Origin: Pseudomonas nunensis
Lineage (GTDB): Bacteria; Pseudomonadota; Gammaproteobacteria; Pseudomonadales; Pseudomonadaceae
DNA: 64,000 nt
Assembly: GCF_024296925.1 (NCBI RefSeq)
Contig: NZ_CP101125.1
Location: 932,501-996,500 of the forward strand
Direction of reading: 5' to 3'
The notes below the pieces were generated by a model, which was not told the DNA's origin, searched no databases, and was given only the letters and a program-made list of their open reading frames with translations. The translations under genes and the position numbers were made by a program. Of this stretch, positions 17,886-27,708 are shown piece by piece; the stretch's first letter is position 1; each line of letters opens with the position of its first letter.

Positions 17886-20831
17886 CTAGCGTAAGCCTGC
17901 CTTGGCCAGCAGGCTTTCCGAATCCACGACATCGATCTGTTTCGGGTCGAGGAATTGTTCTGCGTACTGCCGGTAAATCTGCTCGTTGATAAACAGCCCG
18001 AACAGCTCGGGATCGATATGGGCATCGCGGCACATCGTGGCCATGATGCCCAGCGCTTCGCTCAAGGACTTGGCTTTCTTGTAGGGGCGATCGGCTGCGG
18101 TCAGCGCTTCGAAAATATCGGCAATCGCCATCATCCGCGCCGGCAGGCTCATGTCGTCGCGCTTCAACTGTTTGGGGTAACCGGTGCCGTCCATTTTTTC
18201 GTGGTGGCCGCCGGCGATTTCCGCGACGTTGTTGAGGTGGCCAGGGAAGGGCAGGTGGCTGAGCATCAGGATCGTCTGCACCATGTGGTGATTGATGATG
18301 TAACGCTCTTCGCGGGTCAGGGTGCCCCGGGGAATGCTCAGGTTGTAAAGCTCGCCGCGATTGTATTTGTGGTGCGGCACATCGAGCTTGAAACCCCAGG
18401 GATTGTCGGCCGGGATCAGTTCGCTTTCGGCGCGTTCCAGCAGGTGCTCGGGTTTGTCCGCCAGTAACGGTTCACTGACCGGCAGCGTCGGCGCGGGATT
18501 GCGTGCCTGGCGGCGGTTCTCTTCCCAAGACACCCCCAGGCGATCATCCAGGGTTCGGGTCCAGGTGTGTTGGGCGATCAGGTTCAGACGCTTGAGGTCG
18601 TCCTCGGCCATCGCTTCGCCGCCCAGGTTGCAACGGGCGATAAAGGCAAAGTCATCGTCCAGCCCGGCCAGATTGGCATTGCGCAGTTCAGCCAGGTGTT
18701 GTTCGTCGCCACCCAAAGCGATGGCCTGCCAATAGTTGATCCAGGCGTCACGCTTGAGCACTTCAAAACGGGTGCGGATTTCGTGGATGCGATCGTTCAG
18801 GGTTTCCAGTTTGGTCGCCTTGTCGACCACATATTCAGGCGTGGTGACCTTGCCGCAATCGTGGAGCCAGGCGGCAATGTGCAGGGCTTCCCACTCATCT
18901 TCGGTGGGCTGGTAGCCGCTGAACGCGGGCTCTTGGCTGGCTGCGGCCGCCTGGGCGAGCATCAGGGTCAGCGCCGGCACGCGCTGGCAATGGCCGCCGG
19001 TGTACGGGCTCTTGGCATCGATCGCGCCGGCCAGCAGTTGAATGAACGAATCCAGCAGTTGTTTTTGCTTGGCCTGCAGGCGCTGGCTCTCGATACTCAC
19101 CGCCGCCGCGCCGGACACCGCTTGCAGAAACGCGATGCGATCCGGGCGAAGTTTTTCCAGGTCGCCTGGGCTGCCACTGTCGGCCAGCAGCAAAATCAGC
19201 AACCCGACGGTTTCGTTATGCCGATTGCGCAGCCGAATGCCGATCAAATGCACCCGTGGGCTCTCCATGGCCAGCAAGACTTTTTGCAAATCCCCAGCCT
19301 GTTCGAAACCCAGACTGGCGACCACATTGTCGGTAACCGCCAACTGTTGCAGCCACGAAGGGCTCTGCGGGTTCTGCAGTTCGTGTCCCTGGACACCGAA
19401 CGACGGCAAGGGTTGGGACGCGCCGTTGATCACCAGGCCATGGGGCTCGATGCGATCGCTGTCACTTTCGCGCAGGTAGATCAGGCCGGCCTGGGCCTGG
19501 GCGATTTTTACCGTTTCAAACAGCACCCGTTGCAGCAAGGGCGCGAACCGGGTTTCGGCACACAGGCTGTCGGTGATCTGAAAAAAACTGCCCAAGGTGT
19601 CCTTCATCCGCACCATCGAAACATGTAACTGATCGACTTCCAGTACCGGTGAACGACGACTGACGGGAAAGTTGAAATCGAAACTGCGAATCGCATCGGC
19701 TTCCTTCACCAGCGCACGCAAGGGTTTGACCAGGATCCGCGACGTCAACCAACCCACCGGCAGGCACAACAATAAAGTGGCCAGGGTGATCAGCGCCCCT
19801 TGCCAGCGCATGCGGTAGGCATCGACCAGCAATTCATCCTCGGGCACCAGCAATGCCATCTGTAAACCCTCGGGGCCACCCTCCTGCATGTGGCTGCGGG
19901 CGACGATCCATTGCCGGCCAGCGACGTCCAGGCGCTTGCCCGTCTGTGGGTTGGCGAGCAGGGCACCGAGAACGGGGCTCAGGTCGGCGGCTTTGCTAAG
20001 GCGGGCGGTCTGGTCATCGATGATCAGTTTGCGGCTGTCGGGATAGGCAATCGCATTGCCCTCGGCATCGAACAACGCAATCTCGGTGCTGGGGGTGACG
20101 ACGTGTTTGGCCAGGGTCGCGGAAAGCTCGGCCAGGGTCAGGTCGGCGCCCATCACCGCACCATCGCCACTGCGCCGGGCCAGTGTGGTGCCGACGTTAT
20201 GGGTAGAGAAGAAAATGTAGGGTTCTGTGGTGATCTGGTCCGTGTCCTGGCGAGCATTGGTAAACCAGTCGCGAGTTCGCGGATCGTAGCTTTCGTCGGC
20301 AATCTGTTGGCGGCTGATGAGGTTCAGGGCCAGGTCGTAGAACAGGAATTGGGAGACAACCTGCGCTCCGTCGCCCTGATGTTCGATGCTCCACACCTGA
20401 TACGCCGCCGTGTCCGGCGCCTTGAGCTGCGTCTTCAAGGCTTCGGTGCGCAACGGCCGGACCATGAAGAAATCGCCATTGCCGTAGCCCAGGTACAGCG
20501 AGGCCAGGTTGGGATTGTCCTTGAGTGATTGGCTGAACGGCTTGAGCAGCGCCAGGCGCGACGCAAGTGCCGGGGCTTGGGTGTCCGGTGTATCGGCCAG
20601 CAGGCTCAGCAGGTGACGAATCGGCTCATAGGTCGATTGCAGGTCCAGGCGTACATCCTGCTCAATGCGATTGAACAGCTTTTCGCTGCTGGACAGGATG
20701 ATCTGCGTGGTCTGCTGGTAATTGAAAATGCCCAGCACCACGCCGGTCAGCAACAACAGGAAGGTGAACATGACGCTGATATGAACGTGCAGGGGAAACC
20801 GGCGTTGATCCGGGCGCAGTGGGCTGGGCAT
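17886..20831 (-). CDS. HD-GYP cyclic-di-GMP phosphodiesterase with dCache, HAMP and GAF domains
   Basis: 981 aa membrane protein. TM near 18-40, a long periplasmic dCache-like sensor to about 345, a second TM at about 355-375 and HAMP. A GAF domain (about 430-590) precedes a C-terminal HD-GYP domain. The metal and catalytic motifs AAWLHDCGKVTTPEYVVDK, GGHHEKMDGTGYP and ADIFEALTAADRPYKKAKS are intact, so c-di-GMP hydrolysis is expected. The helical insert between HD and GYP is longer than usual. Start 20831 (MPSPLRP); a frame-open start at 20873 is less likely. It lies 48 nt from the BvgS-like gene, same strand. Confidence 0.9.
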   Translation of the reverse strand: MPSPLRPDQRRFPLHVHISVMFTFLLLLTGVVLGIFNYQQTTQIILSSSEKLFNRIEQDVRLDLQSTYEPIRHLLSLLADTPDTQAPALASRLALLKPFSQSLKDNPNLASLYLGYGNGDFFMVRPLRTEALKTQLKAPDTAAYQVWSIEHQGDGAQVVSQFLFYDLALNLISRQQIADESYDPRTRDWFTNARQDTDQITTEPYIFFSTHNVGTTLARRSGDGAVMGADLTLAELSATLAKHVVTPSTEIALFDAEGNAIAYPDSRKLIIDDQTARLSKAADLSPVLGALLANPQTGKRLDVAGRQWIVARSHMQEGGPEGLQMALLVPEDELLVDAYRMRWQGALITLATLLLCLPVGWLTSRILVKPLRALVKEADAIRSFDFNFPVSRRSPVLEVDQLHVSMVRMKDTLGSFFQITDSLCAETRFAPLLQRVLFETVKIAQAQAGLIYLRESDSDRIEPHGLVINGASQPLPSFGVQGHELQNPQSPSWLQQLAVTDNVVASLGFEQAGDLQKVLLAMESPRVHLIGIRLRNRHNETVGLLILLLADSGSPGDLEKLRPDRIAFLQAVSGAAAVSIESQRLQAKQKQLLDSFIQLLAGAIDAKSPYTGGHCQRVPALTLMLAQAAAASQEPAFSGYQPTEDEWEALHIAAWLHDCGKVTTPEYVVDKATKLETLNDRIHEIRTRFEVLKRDAWINYWQAIALGGDEQHLAELRNANLAGLDDDFAFIARCNLGGEAMAEDDLKRLNLIAQHTWTRTLDDRLGVSWEENRRQARNPAPTLPVSEPLLADKPEHLLERAESELIPADNPWGFKLDVPHHKYNRGELYNLSIPRGTLTREERYIINHHMVQTILMLSHLPFPGHLNNVAEIAGGHHEKMDGTGYPKQLKRDDMSLPARMMAIADIFEALTAADRPYKKAKSLSEALGIMATMCRDAHIDPELFGLFINEQIYRQYAEQFLDPKQIDVVDSESLLAKAGLR

Positions 20832-20879
20832 TACAGTCTCTCCATAGTGGTTAACGCACTGCTCAGCGTCCAAGCATAG

Positions 20880-23800
20880 TTAAGGCTCCGTCATTTTGCT
20901 GTGGGTGTTCAGGTCAATCTGTTGCAGCAACGCGCGCTCCAGTTCAAGCATGGCCAGATCCATGTTTTTGATGGCGAGGCTCAGTCCATTTTCAGCCGCT
21001 GGTGCCTGGCAGGCTTTTTCGAGCGCCTGGCAACAATCGATCAATCGGGAGGCCTGGATGATGCGGGCCGCGCCTTTGATTTTATGCGCGATGTCGAGCA
21101 GGGCCTGATGGTCATCGAGAGTGGACAAGCCCAGCAGCTCCTGGCGATCCAGGTGGTTGCTGCTCAACAGTTCGTCCAGCAACCGCTGGGTCATTTGCGG
21201 ATTGCCTCCCGTCAGCAAATCCAGCCCTTGCAAATTGAACGGCTGCTGACGAACCGATGGCTTGATGCCTTCGACCCACTGACTCAATGCCATCAGGCTC
21301 AGAGGTTTGAACAGGCAATCATTCATTCCTGCGTATTTGCAGCGGTGTATTTCTTCCGGCTGCGCATTGGCGGTAAACCCCAGCACGGTGCATGACGGGC
21401 GTTGTTGCTGCCGTTCATGCTCGCGGATGGCGCGGGCCAGATCGTAGCCATTCATGATGGGCATGTTGCAATCGACCACCACCAGATCGAAGGGCTCGAT
21501 CTTCCAGGCATCCAGTCCGGCCTGGCCATCGTTGGCCCCGGTAAACCGATGCCCCAGGTATTCAAGCTGTTGGCACATGAGCAAGCGGTTGGCGGGATGA
21601 TCGTCGACCACCAGAACATTCAATGGCGTGCGGGTGGTGTGGATGGGTGTTTCAACCCGGTCCGACGCCTGCTCCGGCGCCAATGTTGCCAAGTGCAATG
21701 AAAGGCTGACCTGAGTGCCCACCCCCAGCTGACTGTTCAGTTGCAGGCTGCCGCCCATCATTTCGCACAATTGGCGACTGATCACCAGGCCGAGCCCGGC
21801 GCCGCACCTGGCCATCTGCCCGGTGTTATCGGCCTGGGCAAAGGGTTCGAACAGACGCTGCTGATCCTGTTCGCTGATGCCGACCCCGCTGTCCCTCACC
21901 TGTACCTGCATCCGCGTATGCTCGGGCTCATCACCGGGCAATAGCTCGACGGTTATCCTGACCTCGCCCTGTTGCGTAAATTTGATGGCATTGCTGACCA
22001 GATTCGACAGCACCTGTTTGAAGCGCAGCGGGTCAAGCAGCACATCCACGGGCGGCTGGGGCGGGTTGAACTCCAGCAGCAAGTTAAGATTTTTTTGCCG
22101 GGCCAGTCCGTCGAAAATCCTCACCACCGAGGTCACGATTTCCCCCGGATTGACCCGCTCCGGGCTCAGGCTCAGTCGCCCGGATTCGATCCGGGCAATG
22201 TCGAGAATGTCGCCGATCAGCTCCAGCAAGTCTTTTGCCGAGCTGTAGGCGGTTTCGATGGACGAATGATGCTGATGCCCTTGATCCATTCGTTTGAGGG
22301 TCAGCTCCAGCATGCCGATCACCGCGTTCATCGGGGTGCGGATTTCGTGGCTCATGGTGGCCAGGAACGTACTTTTGGCCCGGTTGGCCTCATCGGCCTG
22401 CTCCTTGGCGGCTCGCAGCTTGTCGAACAGTTGCCGCCGCTCGCTGATGTCGATCCAGCCGCCGATGATGCCTTGCACTTCACCGCTGGAGTCGCGATAG
22501 GGCAGGATCCAGTGATAGATCGTCAGCCGGCGGCCGCCGATGTGCAACGGACGGTCGACAATCAACGGCAACCCTTCGGCCACAACCCGTTGATAGTCAG
22601 CCTGAAACTCCCGGGCTTCGAAGGCATTGTTCATGTTGCCCGGCATAACGCATTTGCCGATCACGTCTTCGCGTTTCGCCTGGAAAACTTCCAGGTAACT
22701 GTCGTTGCAACTTTGCAGCAGCCCTTGGCGGTCACGTACATAAATCGGGTGAGGCGTACCGTTGACCAGCGAGCGCATGAATTCGAACTGATCGTTCAGC
22801 GCGCGCTCGGCCGCCTTGCGCTGATTGATCTGACGGCGCATCCAGGCGTTCCAGGCCATGGAAATCAGCAACAGCACGCTGGCGCCGATCACGAGCTGAT
22901 AGAACACCCGGTGAAAGTTGTTCCAGGTCCTTTCCGAAGCCGCCGAGTAGCCACGCCAGCGACTGTTGATCACGCCCAGTTCTTCCGGAGCAATGCTCAG
23001 CAGCGCTTTGTCGATGATCGAACTGAGTTCGGTGGCGCCCCGCGCCGTGGCCAGCGAGAACGCTGCCTGTTGGGTGCCAATGGTGGTGCTGATCTGCAGT
23101 TTGTGTTCGAAGATGCGCGACGAAATAAAGTAATTGGCGATGACCAGTGAGTTGACGGCACCTTCTACCTGGCCCTCGGCGAGCAATTCCACAGCGTGAA
23201 AGGTGTCCGGCGTTTCAATCAGGTGGATCCGCGGAAATTCGCTGCGCAGATAGTCCACCAGCGGATTGCCCTGGGCGATGGCCAGGCGCTTTTCCTGTAG
23301 CTGCGAAAGGTTGGTCGCGCTGTCGGGGGACTTGCGCGTCAGCAGCACAAAGGAGTTTTCCAGATACGGGCGGCTGAAGTTCAGTTGCGCTTCGCGTTGT
23401 GGAGTCGGCAGCAGCGCTGCGATCAGATCGGCCTGATTGCCTTTGACCAGCGCGATCATCTGATCGTCGCCGCGGCTGCGCTGAATGTCGAAGCGCAAGC
23501 CGGTGCGCAAGCGGATCAGTTCGAGAAGGTCGGCGGTAACGCCGCGAAAGTTGCCGTCGCTGTCAAAAAACGTCAACGGCGCAAACGCCTCGTTGACCAC
23601 CACACGGACGACAGGGTGCTGCGCCAGCCAGCGCTGTTCGCGGTCCGTCAGTTGCAGTTTGTGATCGGTGAGGAGAATGTCGCTGCCGGCGCTCCAGCGC
23701 TTGGCGATGTTTTCCCGTTCGCTGGTGGGGACAGCGTTAAGTATCGCGTTGACGATCTGCAGCAGGTCCGTGTTGTTCTTGTGTACGGCAAAACTGAAAC

Positions 23801-24524
23801 CGTGAGCTTCGTGTTTACCGAAATTGGCCATGCGGATGTTGTTCAGGTAACCCTTGTTGATCATGTAGTGGGCGGAAATGGTGTCGCCGAGAAAAACGTC
23901 AGCCTGGTCAAAGGCCACCGCATTGATTGCATTTTGATAAGAGGGGTAGTCGGTGATGATTGCCTTCGGGTACAGCGCCTGAACTTCCTCCCGCGGTAAA
24001 TAGTGATACACCATGCTCAGGCGCAGCCCGGCGAGTCCGTCGGTCAGAGACCGGGTTTCTCCCTCCCGGGTTACCAATACCGGTTGATCCACGGCATAGG
24101 GCACGGACAGTTGAATGTCGGCATTGTGTGCTTCGAATCCGTTGGCCGTGCCGAGCAGGTCGACCTCACCGTTTTCCAGTGCATCGATGGCGGCATTACG
24201 GCTCGCGTAGCGCTGGACCTTGACCGGCAAGCCCATGGCCTGCCCGAGGATCCCGGCATAATCAGCGGTGAAGCCTTCATAGTCACGGCCGCTGACAGTC
24301 AGGTCAAAAGGCGGGTAATCCGGGGCAGATGTGCCCACGATCAGTTCGCGTTTATTGTTAGCCCATTGCCGTTGTGATTTATCCAGTTGGACTTCCAGAT
24401 GCCCGACTGTGGCGCGGCTGAGCAGGGTGTAGTTCTCGACGGCGTTATGCGTCGCGGACACTGAAGTGCTCAGGCATAAACCCGTGCTCAATATTATTAG
24501 ATAGTCCTTTATGCTGCTGGGCAT
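20880..24524 (-). CDS. BvgS/EvgS-type multidomain sensor histidine kinase
   Basis: 1214 aa. After a signal/TM segment come two periplasmic Venus-flytrap (SBP_bac_3) modules (about 50-275 and 295-525). Then a TM at about 540-560, PAS (about 580-700), HisKA with MSHEIRTPMNAVIGM, HATPase with GAGLGLVISRQL, a receiver with Asp in VVDCNMPIMNGYD and a C-terminal Hpt with AHKIKGAARII. This is the full phosphorelay of BvgS/EvgS. The start could be ATG 24524 or a GTG at 24536 that overlaps the regulator stop (GTGA). It pairs with the BvgA-like regulator upstream. Confidence 0.92.
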   Translation of the reverse strand: MPSSIKDYLIILSTGLCLSTSVSATHNAVENYTLLSRATVGHLEVQLDKSQRQWANNKRELIVGTSAPDYPPFDLTVSGRDYEGFTADYAGILGQAMGLPVKVQRYASRNAAIDALENGEVDLLGTANGFEAHNADIQLSVPYAVDQPVLVTREGETRSLTDGLAGLRLSMVYHYLPREEVQALYPKAIITDYPSYQNAINAVAFDQADVFLGDTISAHYMINKGYLNNIRMANFGKHEAHGFSFAVHKNNTDLLQIVNAILNAVPTSERENIAKRWSAGSDILLTDHKLQLTDREQRWLAQHPVVRVVVNEAFAPLTFFDSDGNFRGVTADLLELIRLRTGLRFDIQRSRGDDQMIALVKGNQADLIAALLPTPQREAQLNFSRPYLENSFVLLTRKSPDSATNLSQLQEKRLAIAQGNPLVDYLRSEFPRIHLIETPDTFHAVELLAEGQVEGAVNSLVIANYFISSRIFEHKLQISTTIGTQQAAFSLATARGATELSSIIDKALLSIAPEELGVINSRWRGYSAASERTWNNFHRVFYQLVIGASVLLLISMAWNAWMRRQINQRKAAERALNDQFEFMRSLVNGTPHPIYVRDRQGLLQSCNDSYLEVFQAKREDVIGKCVMPGNMNNAFEAREFQADYQRVVAEGLPLIVDRPLHIGGRRLTIYHWILPYRDSSGEVQGIIGGWIDISERRQLFDKLRAAKEQADEANRAKSTFLATMSHEIRTPMNAVIGMLELTLKRMDQGHQHHSSIETAYSSAKDLLELIGDILDIARIESGRLSLSPERVNPGEIVTSVVRIFDGLARQKNLNLLLEFNPPQPPVDVLLDPLRFKQVLSNLVSNAIKFTQQGEVRITVELLPGDEPEHTRMQVQVRDSGVGISEQDQQRLFEPFAQADNTGQMARCGAGLGLVISRQLCEMMGGSLQLNSQLGVGTQVSLSLHLATLAPEQASDRVETPIHTTRTPLNVLVVDDHPANRLLMCQQLEYLGHRFTGANDGQAGLDAWKIEPFDLVVVDCNMPIMNGYDLARAIREHERQQQRPSCTVLGFTANAQPEEIHRCKYAGMNDCLFKPLSLMALSQWVEGIKPSVRQQPFNLQGLDLLTGGNPQMTQRLLDELLSSNHLDRQELLGLSTLDDHQALLDIAHKIKGAARIIQASRLIDCCQALEKACQAPAAENGLSLAIKNMDLAMLELERALLQQIDLNTHSKMTEP

Positions 24525-24532
24525 CCTGTCTC

Positions 24533-25176
24533 TCACACTAAGGCGTTACGTTTTGCCATCTCGATGAGCGCTACCAGGGATTTGGCCTTGAGTTTTTGCA
24601 TGAGTCGTTTTTTATAAGTGCTTACCGTCTTGTTGCTCAGGAACATGCCCTTGGCGATTTCCTTGTTAGTGCGCCCTTGAGCGAAAAGTTGCAACACCAT
24701 CAGTTCCCGGTCATTCACGGACTTGAACAATTCAAGTTCGGCGTAGCGCACATCATCCGGGCGCACCGGGTTCAAGGCCTGGCTCGGGAAGTAGTTGTAG
24801 CCCGACAGAACGGCCTTGATGGCGCTCATCAGTTCACTCAGATCTTCCTGTTTGCACACATACCCCGAAGCGCCGGATTGCATGCAGCGAATCCCGAACA
24901 GCGTTGGGCATTGCGCCGTCAGCACCAGTGTTTTCAACGGGGTGCTCATTGCATTGAAGCGAGAGAGAACTTCCAGCCCGTCGAGTTTGGGAATGCTGAT
25001 GTCGAGAATGATCAAGTCGGGCATGCATTCACGAACCATCTGCATGGCATCGACCCCATTATCGGTTTCGCCCACGACTTTATAACCCTCATGCTCCAGC
25101 AGCATCCGGACAGCAAGACGGATGACGGGGTGATCGTCGACAATAAAAACGTTTTGTGGACAGATATCTCTTTGGT

Positions 25177-25188
<12 letters not shown>
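24533..25188 (-). pseudogene. BvgA/EvgA-type LuxR response regulator, probable one-base frameshift near the 5' end
   Basis: Receiver plus GerE/LuxR helix-turn-helix regulator, partner of the kinase downstream. The receiver reads NVFIVDDHPVIRLAVRM (25153-25103 on the minus strand), with phospho-Asp in IILDISIPKLDGLEV, Lys in YVCKQED and HTH FLSNKTVSTYKKRLMQKLKA. Upstream of Asn the frame hits TGA after 9 codons with no ATG, GTG or TTG. An ATG at 25188 opens the neighbouring frame (MGFDTKEISVHK). Adding one base to the four-T run at 25152-25155 joins the two as ...SVHKNVFIVDD... and gives 218 codons. Either a real inactivating or phase-type deletion, or a sequence error; a non-canonical ATC/ATT start is less likely. 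Confidence 0.7.
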
Positions 25189-25322
<134 letters not shown>

Positions 25323-25866
25323 ATTAACAAGCTTAAGCTCTGCTTTCGATAGGGAGTGCTCTAAGCTTGATGTTACTGACACACCACTATCTATGGCATA
25401 CCCCGGAAGCCTCAGGATTTTGCCGGTTTGCTTTTGACTCCCTAAACCGGGCCATATCGATGCATAGTCGATCTCGCCAGTTCAAGCCTCTTAGAGGTGT
25501 CGATACAGGGGAGATTTGGCTTGCCTTACGAGTCCCTCACGATCCATAAAGATCGCGACGGAGATGGGGCAGCGGGTTTCACAAAGCAGCGCAATGACGA
25601 TAGTATTGTGCCATTACCCAGGGGCACCCGGATGCCCAGTAACCCTCGCCTAGCGGGTGAGGAGGCCGGTAGGAGCTCGGCATGGATCAGCTACGCTACA
25701 GGAACGCAGACAGACAGGGATTATATCCGGAGCATTTACTCGGGAGCTTTCGTCGTGCCTGAGATTTGACGAACATCTGACCAACTCATCTGACCAACGC
25801 CCCCGATGAGTCGCCCAGCCGAACATAATCAGACGAACAACATTTCAATAACTAAGGGATTCATGC
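25323..25866. other. Intergenic boundary region before the accessory genes
   Basis: 544 nt that should contain the promoter of the BvgA-like gene (minus) and of the gene at 25867 (plus). An 8-bp inverted repeat CAAGCTTA/TAAGCTTG is at 25328-25335 and 25362-25369. Two short open frames (25367-25549, 25497-25769) have no good ribosome site or recognisable composition and are not called. No tRNA or integrase is seen at this apparent core/accessory boundary. Confidence 0.5.
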
Positions 25867-26148
25867 ATGAGTGAGCAGGAACAGGAATACGCTTTTCACC
25901 CAGCTGATCTAATCGAATATGCGATGGACAAACCAATTGGCGCAGCCCGCGCGGCGTTGACAATGGGGTTGGAAGAAGCTGACGTTTACCCCGATATTAT
26001 CATTGGTGAACTGTCAGGGAACATGGAGTTGAATCAGCGTTTCCTGAAGAAACTCACGGGTGCCTTGCGGAAGAACCCAAATAAAATTATTGGTGATATG
26101 CCAAATCATATCAAGGCTCTTCAGTTGGAGCGCGATCTCGGATTATGA
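25867..26148 (+). CDS. Small unknown protein heading the ABC-3C-like operon
   Basis: 93 aa, acidic, no TM. It is predicted mostly helical with segments LIEYAMDKPIGAARAALTM and LNQRFLKKLTGALRKNP. ATG preceded by AAGGGA. It ends 54 nt before the nuclease-like gene in the same direction, so co-transcription is likely. I do not recognise the family; it might be an accessory or antitoxin-like component of the downstream system, or an unrelated neighbour. Confidence 0.6.
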   Translation: MSEQEQEYAFHPADLIEYAMDKPIGAARAALTMGLEEADVYPDIIIGELSGNMELNQRFLKKLTGALRKNPNKIIGDMPNHIKALQLERDLGL

Positions 26149-26202
26149 CTTCCTTTAACTATTATTTTGTGGGTGGCGCACCTGGTCGGAGAGGTGTAGC
26201 TA

Positions 26203-27273
26203 ATGTCTTTTGGTGAGAACACCATCAAGCTCCCTCCAGCCCCGGAATTCGAGCTCACGGCACTGGATATAGAAAAAGGTGAGCCAGTCCACCCTCTGGA
26301 TCGTCTGCAGATCATGTCAGCAGATACTTGGGAGGTCTTTACGCTGGAGTTCGTTTCTTACCTGGGCAACGGCTACGAGTCCGTAACCCGCTGTGCTGGT
26401 GCGGGAGACAAAGGGCGTGATGTTATCGCCAAGTTTGCAACGGGGTGGGACAATTATCAATGCAAGCACTACAAAGATAAGTTGAGCGTTGCAAACGTAG
26501 TCGCGGAACTGGGTAAGCTGGTTTACTACACGTGGAGGGAAGACTACACCCTGCCGCGTGATTATCGCTTTGTTTCGCCGAAAGGATGTAGTTCTGATTG
26601 CATTGATATGCTGGTCAACAAGTCTCGCATCAAGGTCGAGATCATCAAGCGCTGGGATAAGGTCTGTAAGGATAAGATCACGAAGACAGAGTCCATTCTT
26701 CTTGAGGGTGCTCTGTTGGACTATCTCAACACCATCGACTTTTCTTTTGTTGATGAGATGTCTTCCCAGGAGTTGATTGCTAAGCATGCGCTGACACCGT
26801 ATCACTCAACGCGTTTCGGGAGCTACCATCTAAAGCGACCACAGGTTCAGAAATCCGTACCTGATGCTGTTGGAGATAACGAGAAAGTCTACATTGAAGC
26901 TCTCCTGCACGCTTTCTCCGATGCCGATGGGGCAGAGTATTCACTTGATAGCGTCATGGACACTGATTACAAGGATGACTTGGAGCGAGCGAGGATTAAC
27001 TTCTTCAGCGCTGAGTCGCTGGAGATGTTTTCCCGCGATGCGTTTCCTACGGGGTGCTATGAAAGCCTCAAGTGCGAGTGTCACGAAGGTGTTCACAGTG
27101 TAGTACGTAAAAAGTTCGATGATGGGTATCAACGGTTTCTCGACGTCAGCACTCACTGCGTGAAGATTCAATATGACGCCCATCCTCTACGTCATTTCTT
27201 GCAGACCTCTGATCGAAAGGGGCTATGCCACCAGTTGGTGAACGACCTCAAGTTTAAATGGATCAAGAAATAG
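26203..27273 (+). CDS. ABC-3C-type system protein with Mrr/PD-(D/E)XK-like nuclease domain
   Basis: 356 aa. An N-terminal restriction-endonuclease-like module (about 40-105) shows WEVFTLEFVSYL, then GAGDKGRDVI and a YQCKHYKD strand. This is the D...QxK active-site pattern of Mrr-like enzymes. The remaining 240 residues are an unassigned, largely helical domain with a Cys/His-rich patch (CYESLKCECHEGVH). GAGGTGTAGCTA precedes the ATG. It directly abuts the middle-component gene (no gap) and is followed by the ATPase, the order described for ABC-three-component systems. Predicted effector or specificity subunit; no experimental role known to me. Confidence 0.75.
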   Translation: MSFGENTIKLPPAPEFELTALDIEKGEPVHPLDRLQIMSADTWEVFTLEFVSYLGNGYESVTRCAGAGDKGRDVIAKFATGWDNYQCKHYKDKLSVANVVAELGKLVYYTWREDYTLPRDYRFVSPKGCSSDCIDMLVNKSRIKVEIIKRWDKVCKDKITKTESILLEGALLDYLNTIDFSFVDEMSSQELIAKHALTPYHSTRFGSYHLKRPQVQKSVPDAVGDNEKVYIEALLHAFSDADGAEYSLDSVMDTDYKDDLERARINFFSAESLEMFSRDAFPTGCYESLKCECHEGVHSVVRKKFDDGYQRFLDVSTHCVKIQYDAHPLRHFLQTSDRKGLCHQLVNDLKFKWIKK

Positions 27274-27708
27274 ATGATGAATTCAAAGGACTTGTACAAT
27301 AGCCCTGTTGAGATTGGTGCGCGCATCGTTTTGTTGCTCGCGGGCTTGTCCCGGGAGCTTGACTTGGATGAGCTAATCTTCTTTGACTATGCGTCGATTT
27401 ATAGCAGTGACTTTGAAGGGGAGCCGAGTCTGCACCCTGTCTTACTGAATCGACTTGCCGAACTGGTTCGTAGGCGAGAAATATTTCCAGGCGCGATTAA
27501 GCTATTCATTGCTAAGGGATTGATGACTTCTCGGGTTGACGAGCATGGTGTTCGCTATTCAATCACTGACCCCGGTAGGGCATTTTCCACCAAGTTGACC
27601 ACTGAGTATCACGCAGATTTCAAGCAGCGTGTTTTGTGGGTCGAGAGGAATATTGATTACCTCGCGGCTCAGCGTCGCAGTATTTATAAAATTGACAGGG
27701 TGGTCTGA
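27274..27708 (+). CDS. ABC-3C-type middle component (MC2-like)
   Basis: 144 aa. The opening LYNSPVEIGARIVLLLAGLS followed by DLDELIFFDYASIYSSDF is characteristic of the small middle components that accompany ABC-3C ATPases. The C-terminal half looks like a winged-helix (FIAKGLMTSRVDEHGVRYSI). It starts immediately after the nuclease gene stop and overlaps the ATPase start by one base (TGATG), implying coupled translation and a fixed stoichiometric complex. Confidence 0.75.
   Translation: MMNSKDLYNSPVEIGARIVLLLAGLSRELDLDELIFFDYASIYSSDFEGEPSLHPVLLNRLAELVRRREIFPGAIKLFIAKGLMTSRVDEHGVRYSITDPGRAFSTKLTTEYHADFKQRVLWVERNIDYLAAQRRSIYKIDRVV

Noticed and set aside
25497..25769. 90-codon ORF in the boundary region
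   Set aside because: No ribosome-binding site, low-complexity composition and no recognisable motif.
26144..26216. 23-codon frame bridging the 93-aa gene and the nuclease-like gene
   Set aside because: No ribosome site of its own; probably incidental.
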